NCBI GenBank assembly: GCA_037974335.1
Contig: CM075760.1
Location: 13,772,786-13,836,785, forward strand
Direction: 5' to 3'
Length of the DNA: 64,000 bases
DNA from: Prionace glauca
Lineage: Eukaryota; Chordata; Chondrichthyes; Carcharhiniformes; Carcharhinidae
In this document: positions 57,631-64,000 of the stretch, piece after piece
How the letters are laid out: each line of letters begins with the position of its first letter
How positions within the stretch are numbered: the first letter of the stretch is position 1
Notes under the pieces: model-generated
Seen by the model: only the letters and a program-made list of their open reading frames with translations
What the model was told of the DNA's origin: nothing
Databases searched by the model: none
Made by a program: the position numbers and the translations under genes

Positions 57631-58066
57631 GTGTAAGAGGGAGTTTTATTTTGATCAGATCACTGAGTGTAATTTTATCATTTTGGTGATGCTCACATTG
57701 TCTCTGTGTCATTCTGCCTCCCGATCTCCCTTGCCTGGAGATTTTCCAACAGGCGGGTACAGGAATCAGTTTGAAACATTTCTGCCTATCTTACACAAAC
57801 ATTTGGTGTACTAGAGTGAGGTATTGTTGGTACAGCTACTTTGTATTGTTGCCTGCTGCTCAGTCTGTTTTAACCCTTATACAGTGGACACATAGCAATG
57901 AGTAGATGTCTTATTCGTACAAACAATACTTATTTAAACCCACACAATCAATAATCACCCACCTGACCAACAATAAGTTATCTTACACAAAATACTAGAA
58001 TTCAAGTCCGATACAAGACCTTGACTTAACTTTGCGTTACTGGCAAGTACCCAAACAGATATTGGC
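57631..58066 (+). repeat. Segmental duplication, first copy
   Basis: Nearly identical to 60857-61292 (offset 3226), from AGTGTAAGAGGGAGTTTTAT to CAAACAGATATTGGCCTTT. Only a few substitutions seen. Confidence 0.92.
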
Positions 58067-58079
58067 CTTTGTATTTTGG

Positions 58080-58200
58080 GGGCACCGTGGTGGCACAGTA
58101 GTTAGCACTGCTGCCTCACAGCGCCAGGGACCCGGTTCAATTCCCGGCTCGGATCACTGTCTGTGTGGATTTTGCACCTTCTCTCCACGTCCGCTCTATC
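58080..58200 (+). mobile_element. V-SINE head fragment
   Basis: GTGGCACAGTAGTTAGCACT and CCCGGTTCAATTCCCGGCTC give a clear tRNA-like head; truncated in the central domain. Confidence 0.75.
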
Positions 58201-58214
58201 CCGGTCTCGCGGTA

Positions 58215-58480
58215 CCCTGCAAGTTTCAATAAGATCCCCCCCATTCTCCTAAACTCCAACGAGGACAGACCCAGAGTCCTCTACCATTCCTCATACAACA
58301 AGTTCTTCATTCCAGGGATCATTCTTGTGAACCTCCTCTGGACTCTTGCCAAGGTCAGCACATCCTTCCTTAGATTCGGGGCCCAAAACTGCTCACAATA
58401 CTCCAAATGGGGTCTGACCAGAGTTTTATACAGCCTCAGAAGTACCTGCCTGCTCTTGTGTTCTAGCTCTCTCCGAGTCA
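58215..58480 (-). mobile_element. LINE C-terminal fragment
   Basis: Minus reading gives LYKTLVRPHLEYCEQFWAPN and [19 protein letters not shown]. It sits between two V-SINE pieces. Confidence 0.8.
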
Positions 58481-58489
58481 TCACAGTCC

Positions 58490-58860
58490 GGCACCTGTTT
58501 GGATACACTGAGGGAGAATTTAGCACAGCCAATGCAACTAACCCTAGAGTGCAGAAGGAGGACATTCAGCCCATCGAGTCTGCACTGACCACAATCCCAC
58601 CCAGGCCCTAACCCTGTAACCCCCACAATATTTACCCTGCTATTCCCCCTGACACAAAGGGGTAATTTAGCATGGCCAATCAACCTAACCCGCACATCTT
58701 TTGGACTGCGAGAGGAAACCGGAGCACCCGGAGGAAACCCACACATGACACGGGAAGAATGTGTAAACTCCGCACAGGCAGTGACCCAAGGCAGGAATTG
58801 AATTTGGCTCCCTGGTGCTGGGAGGCAGCAGTGTGAATCACTGTGCCACCATGTCGCCCC
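58490..58860 (-). mobile_element. V-SINE, minus strand
   Basis: GAGAATTTAGCACAGCCAAT, GAGAGGAAACCGGAGCACCC and a reverse head ending CACTGTGCCACCATGTCGCC. A short GT-rich run follows at 58865-58910. Confidence 0.75.
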
Positions 58861-59199
58861 ATATACGTGTGTGTATGTGTCTGTGTGTGTATGTCTGTGT
58901 GTGTCTGTGTGAGCCAGGGAACGGGCGGGTTAGAATGGCACTGGGAGGACTGCTCATTCTGAGACCAATCACAGACAGGAAGGGCCAATTGGCCTTTATT
59001 GTGCTGTAACCATACCATCTGCTTCAGGGCGGTGGGGGGGATGCGATGTGGTGCAGGGGCAGCGGGGAAAGAGGTGCTGGACATAAGACCATTCGGCCCA
59101 TCACATCTCTGCTGTGTCTGCTCGTAATGCTGTAACGGGGCTACATCTCATGCCCCCTCCACCCTCTGGGTGATATGGTTACCAGGGTAAGACTTACCC

Positions 59200-59945
59200 A
59201 GCTAATGGTAGGGTGTTGGGGAGAGTTACAGAACAAAGAGATCTAGGGGTACAGGTTCATAGCTCCTTGAAAGTGGAGTCACAGGTTGACAGGTTGGTGA
59301 AGCAGGCATTTGGCATGTTTGGTTTCATCGGTCAGAACATTGAATACAGGAGTTGGGATTTCTTGTTAAAGTTGTACAAGACATTGGTAAGGCCACACTT
59401 GGAACACTGTGTACACTTCTGGTCATCCTATTACAGAAAGGATATTATTGAACGTCAAAGAGCGCAGAAAAAATTTACTAGGATATTACTGGGACTTGAC
59501 GGTTTGAGTTATTAGGAGAGGCTGAATAGACTGGGACTTTTATCCTTGGAGCGTAGGAGGTTTAGGAGTGATCTTATAGAGGTTTATAAAATAATGAGGG
59601 GCACAGATCAGCTAGATAGTCAATATTTTCTCCCAAAGGTAGGGGAGTCTAAAACTAGAGGGCACAGGTTTAAGGTGAGAGGGGAGAGATACAAAAGTGT
59701 CCAGAGAAGCAATTTTTCACACAGAGGGTGGTGCATGTCTGGAACAAGCTGGCAGAGGTAGTAGTAGAGGCGGGTACAATTTTATCTCTTAAAAAGCATT
59801 TAGACAGTTACATGGGTAGGATGGGTATAGAGGGATAAGGGTTAAATGCGGGCAATTGGGAATGGCTTAGTGGTTTAAAAAAAGGGGTGGCACGGACAAG
59901 TTGGGCTGAATGGTCTGTTTCCGTGCTCTAAACCACTGTGACTCC
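59200..59945 (+). mobile_element. LINE C-terminal part and 3' end
   Basis: Encodes EQRDLGVQVHSSLKVESQVD, LVRPHLEHCVHFWSSYYRKD and RAQKKFTRILLGLDGLSY; a TAG after GLSY and a later frame break kill it. The tail is GTTGGGCTGAATGGTCTGTT. Confidence 0.85.
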
Positions 59946-60420
59946 ATTACACCACCACCTGCAAGTTCCCCTCCGAGCCACACTCACTATCCCGATTTGG
60001 AAATGTATTGGCCTTTCCTTCACTGTGGCTGGGGCCCAAATTCTGGGAGTCCCTCCCTAACTGCGCTGTGGGTGTTCCCCATACCAGACGGGGACGACAG
60101 CAGGTTCAAGAAGGGGCAGCTTTTCCCACTACCTTCTCAAGGGGCAATTAGGGACAGGGGACAAATTTCAGGGCCAGGCCAGTGACTGCCACATCCCATC
60201 GACAAATTTAAAAAACTACCCTTGTTTAGAATATCACTGACCATAGGCGAGATTTCGGAACAGCGATGCTGCGGATTTCCTCCGTAAGCGAGGGATCTCG
60301 ACTGGCTTCTGCAGAAAAGGGAGAGATTTACATTAACATGTGCGGAACTCCCATTTCTCAAACAAGGTATTACTCAACAACTGCTGTAATGATATGATTA
60401 GTGCCTAGCACCACCAGCAC
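59946..60420. other. Unassigned intergenic
   Basis: No gene recognised. Confidence 0.4.
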
Positions 60421-60840
60421 ATCTACACTGTCCCCCACATCAAACACTCCCAGGACAGGTACAGCACAGGGTTAGATACAGAGTAAAGCTCCCTCTACAC
60501 TGTCCCCCCATCAAACACTCCCAGGACAGGTACAGCACAGGGTTAGATACAGAGTAAAGCTCCCTCTACACTGTCCCCCACATCAAACACTCCCAGGACA
60601 GGTACAGCACAGGGTTAGATACAGAGTAAAGCTCCCTCTACACTGTCCCCCACATCAAACACTCCCAGGACAGGTACAGCACAGGGTTAGATACAGAGTA
60701 AAGCTCCCTCTACACTGTCCCCCACATCAAACACTCCCAGGACAGGTACAGCACAGGGTTAGATACAGACTAAAGCTCCCTCTACACTGTCCCCCACATC
60801 AAACACTCCCAGGACGGGTACACACGGGGTTAGATACAGT
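60421..60840. repeat. Satellite array, 71-72-bp unit, about 6 copies
   Basis: TACACTGTCCCCCACATCAA recurs at 60424, 60496, 60567 and on; unit also has CCAGGACAGGTACAGCACAG and GGTTAGATACAGAGTAAAGC. Copies are nearly identical, unlike the decayed relative at 20880-21480. Confidence 0.95.
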
Positions 60841-60856
60841 AGATGTCTTATTCATA

Positions 60857-61292
60857 CAGTGTAAGAGGGAGTTTTATTTTGATCAGATCACTGAGTGTAA
60901 TTTTATCATTTTGGTGATGCTCACATTGTCTCTGTGTCATTCTGCCTCCCGATCTCCCTTGCCTGGAGATTTTCCAACAGGCGGGTACAGGAATCAGTTT
61001 GAAACATTTCTGCCTATCTTACACAAACATTTGGTGTACTAGAGTGAGGTATTGTTGGTACAGCTACTTTGTATTGTTGCCTGCTGCTCAGTCTGTTTTA
61101 ACCCTTATACAGTGGACACATAGCAATGAGTAGATGTCTTATTCGTACAAACAATACTTATTTAAACCCACACAATCAATAATCACCCACCTGACCAACA
61201 AGAAGTTATCTTACACAAAATACTAGAATTCAAGTCCAATACAAGACCTTGACTTAACTTTGCGTTACTGGCAAGAACCCAAACAGATATTG
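60857..61292 (+). repeat. Segmental duplication, second copy
   Basis: Copy of 57631-58066. It directly adjoins the satellite array on the left and the decayed edge of IgM cluster B on the right. Confidence 0.92.
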
Positions 61293-61631
61293 GCCTTTAT
61301 CTCTGTGCTGGTCTTGGTAATCACCTTTGGTCCTTTGGTCTGGTTTGGCTGTGGTCTTTCTTCCTTCCTTCCTTCTCGGGTGTGCTGCCTCTTCTCTTGC
61401 TGGCGATGTTCACCACTGTGCCCTCAGGTTTGGGAAATAAATGCACATCTCAGGAAGGAATAACAAAAAAATTGTTTTTCTGATGAAATTCTGAATGAGA
61501 TATTGTCCTAATGCAGCAAACTACACGACAATAAGTTACAAGTTGTTCTATGCTTTGTACCAACTTGAATAGATCCCTAATTCTGATTAACATCAGAATG
61601 ATATATGTTGTCCTCTGTTTGAGTCTCTTAC

Positions 61632-61847
61632 CCTGAGATGCGCTGATGTTCAGACTCTGAGTGTCTCCTCGGTGAGTGACCTGGCAGGTATAGACCGCTT
61701 TGCTGAACCATTCCCCAGCGGAGACTGTCAGCCGACTGCTGGCCAAGAAGTTCCCGTTCACTTCACAGGGGGAAGAGGTGACAATTCCTGAATCCACGGG
61801 TTCCCCATTCTTCAGCCAACTCACTTCCATTGACCCTGGCTGGAAAT
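61632..61847 (-). pseudogene. Partial Cmu2 exon of cluster B
   Basis: Minus strand reads [20 protein letters not shown], then [17 protein letters not shown] and [20 protein letters not shown], and keeps the donor AGG|GTAAGA. The first third of the exon, with its acceptor and first Cys, is missing: 61844-61847 (AAAT) is the shared microhomology where J-C intron sequence is fused on. Confidence 0.93.
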
Positions 61848-63446
61848 ACCTCTGGAATGAGTACTTACTGAATGATCGGGAAACTGTAAATGTGATTATA
61901 AATTCAAATAAATCCAACATTGACTCATTGAAGGATCATACATTAATACCAAGAGTTTCCCATTTGGGCCCTGAAGTCTCCTCCATCATTCACTGAGATT
62001 ACAGATGAGCCGATTGTGGTGCTAGCTCTATTCTGAACCTCCTCACTCTGCCCATCCATCACCCCCTCTGTGCCCATTTCCCCCAGCTCTTTGCCCTTTC
62101 CCCTTTCACGGTGGCTCTTTTCCCCTTTTATCCAGCTCTCTGTATTTCCACCTGGTTGTCTACACTTCCCTCCATCTCTGTGCCCTCTCTCCCCTGGCTC
62201 TCTGCTCTTTGTCTGTATCTCTCTGTATCTCTATCACACCCTACAAACACTTTCAACAGAATCAAGTATAACATTGACAGCAATGTTCAATATAAATTCC
62301 AGCCAATTAGCCCATCACCAAACTAATTAATGTTTAGAATAAGCAGGAAATATTACACAGCAGCACCAGCATTGTGAGTGAGTGGAACATTTTCACTGGA
62401 TAAATATAGAAATTGTACATTTTTTAAAATGTTGGTTTAAATTTCAAACACTTGTGCAGTAGATGGTTCAACCTGCAGCCAATAGATGTCACCATATTTA
62501 AACATTTGGATGGTAAAAGTTCCAGCCATCAAATGCCACTGAGACTAAACATTGCAGGTACCCCAAATTATAAATGCAGTGACAAACTATGTTCTGAACG
62601 AGCGGCGTAAGCTGCTATCAGTAAAGATTTTAAACATAAAAATACAATAAACCCTGCTTTATTTCTGTCTGCAGTCATGCATCAAACAGTTGCAAACCCG
62701 CAGAATGTTTGTATTCAATCAAAGTGTGTAACAGCTCAGTGTCACTGAGTTCAAACAATGCAGAAACACCAAATTCATTCACAAATTTTATGTGTTTAGA
62801 GTCACCCAGAGACATAATCTCCTCACCAGAGGAAAAAGCATCACTGAGAGACTGAACCCCGCTTCATGTAGAAGCAGCACAAATCTACAAACACTTTCAA
62901 CAGAATCAAATATGACATTGACAGAAATGTTTAATATAAATTCCAGCCAATTCGCCCATCACCAAACTAATTAATGTGTAGAATAAGCAGGAAATACTAC
63001 ACAGCAGCACCAGCATTGTGAGTGAGTGGAACATTTTCACTGGATAAATATAGAAATGTTAGATTTTGTTTAAATGTTGGTTTAAATTTCAAACACTTGT
63101 GCAGTGGATGGTTCAACCCGCAGCCAATAGATGTCACCGAGATTAAAGTCTGCAGAGACTCTGAATTGTTTAACAGACATTCGGCTTTTAAAGTAACCCA
63201 ACCACACAGTGTAACCTCAACAGATAAACACAACATCCCAACAATTTGGGATTGAATCCCTCAGCAGCACCTACTGTCCAGAAAGAGGGGAATTTAGCAG
63301 CAGAATCACAGGAAACATTGGAACAATTCTCAAACCGAGAATCCCCCAAACTCACATTGATGTTACCACATGGATTATTAGTACAGATATAAATATGAAA
63401 CAAAGACACATGTAAACCAGTTACTCAATAAGTGGATGGTTCTTAC
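61848..63446 (-). other. J-C intron of cluster B, shortened
   Basis: About 1.6 kb against 10.3 kb in A. 61848-62215 matches A at about 37586-37210, including the end of the G/A-rich tract. 62240-63446 matches the first kilobase of A's intron. Within it, 62240-62490 and 62885-63137 are near-identical direct repeats about 645 apart. Confidence 0.85.
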
Positions 63447-63516
63447 CTGTAGTCACCGTCACCATGGTCCCTTGTCCCCCAGTTATCACAGTGACACACA
63501 CACCCATACACAAACT
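63447..63516 (-). other. IGHJ: Germline-joined D-J of cluster B
   Basis: Reverse strand: nonamer AGTTTGTGT (63508-63516), 14-base spacer, heptamer CACTGTG (63487-63493), then 40 coding bases reading ITGGQGTMVTVTT and the donor CAG|GTAAGA. The sequence before the heptamer matches the flank of free D1 in cluster A, but J follows at once, with no 3' D signal. The usual J Trp is missing (GGQG instead of WGQG) and the spacer is 2 bases long of the rule. Confidence 0.85.
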
Positions 63517-63576
63517 GCACTCACTCTGTTCAGTCCTGCTGTTCAATATTCACGGTAAATGGACCATTACTTTTGC

Positions 63577-63985
63577 TCTCATGTGAAATGTAGGCAACTG
63601 TTTATACAACACAATCTATCAGAAATATTAAACAGAGTCATATATCTCATGTGAAATGTAGGCAACTGTTTATACAACACAATCTATCAGAAATATTAAA
63701 CAGAGTCATATATCTCATGTAAAATGTAGGCAACTGTTTATACAACACAATCTATCAGAAATATTAAACAGAGTCATATATCTCATGTAAAATGTAGGCA
63801 ACTGTTTATACAACACAATCTATCAGAAATATTAAACAGAGTCATATATCTCATGTAAAATGTAGGCAACTGTTTATACAACACAATCTATCAGAAATAT
63901 TAAACAGAGTCATATATCTCAAGTAAAATGTAGGCAACTGTTTATACAACACAATCTATCAGAAATATTAAACAGAGTCATATAC
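63577..63985. repeat. 68-bp tandem repeats in the D flank of cluster B
   Basis: ATGTGAAATG / ATGTAAAATG starts at 63581, 63649 and 63717, then every 68 bases to near the window edge, about six copies. Cluster A has a single copy of this sequence, just before its D (about 27482-27546). Copies differ at one or two positions. Confidence 0.95.
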
Positions 63986-64000
63986 ACAGTGAGCACGTGA

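Larger units (their letters stand above)
61425..63985 (-). pseudogene. IgM heavy-chain cluster B, broken, inverted
   Basis: From right to left: D-flank repeats, joined D-J, J-C intron, part of Cmu2, Cmu2-Cmu3 intron, then loss of homology near 61425. Cmu1 is absent and Cmu3, Cmu4 and the membrane exons are not present to the left. V would lie beyond the right edge. The retained parts are about 97 percent identical to cluster A where compared. As it stands it cannot make a mu chain. Confidence 0.88.

Overview
This window comes from a cartilaginous fish, most likely a shark. It holds one whole immunoglobulin mu heavy-chain cluster of the elasmobranch type (V-D-J-C repeated as a unit), the remains of a second cluster in inverse orientation, and a pseudo-V upstream. 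The rest is a dense mix of non-LTR retrotransposons, tRNA-headed SINEs and simple repeats typical of large shark genomes. No LTR element or virus-derived gene was recognised.

Layout. 0-15 kb: a CpG-rich module that recurs inverted at 48-50 kb, then LINE and SINE copies and a 52-bp tandem array. 15-26.6 kb: a duplicated V-upstream block, the first copy leading to a broken V gene at about 18.3 kb, the second to the live-looking V. 26.6-46.4 kb (plus strand): cluster A, with promoter, leader exon, V exon with 23-spacer RSS, D with 12/22-spacer RSSs, a J that carries a 12-spacer RSS (read as a germline-joined D-J), a 10.3-kb J-C intron, four constant exons with a 20-residue secretory tail, two membrane exons and poly(A) signals. 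All exon phases agree, so both secreted and membrane IgM can be read without a break. 46.7-61.3 kb: LINEs, the second arm of the inverted module, a tRNA-Arg-like gene, a U2 snRNA copy split by an insertion, a 0.95-kb TCTCTGTATCTGTG minisatellite, a candidate GPCR first exon, a 71-72-bp satellite and a 0.44-kb segmental duplication. 61.4-64.0 kb (minus strand): cluster B, with a germline-joined D-J, a shortened J-C intron, and part of the second constant exon fused by deletion to intron sequence; its V lies beyond the right edge. A and B point towards each other.

How the genes work together: in cluster A the V (23), D (12/22) and joined D-J (12) signals obey the 12/23 rule. Recombination would create one V domain, spliced at phase 1 to Cmu1-4; choice between the poly(A) site after CH4 and the membrane exons would decide secreted or receptor IgM. 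The most interesting signals are the germline joins in both clusters, a G-rich GAGCTGGGG-type tract just before Cmu1 that resembles a mammalian Smu region, and the U2 insertion.
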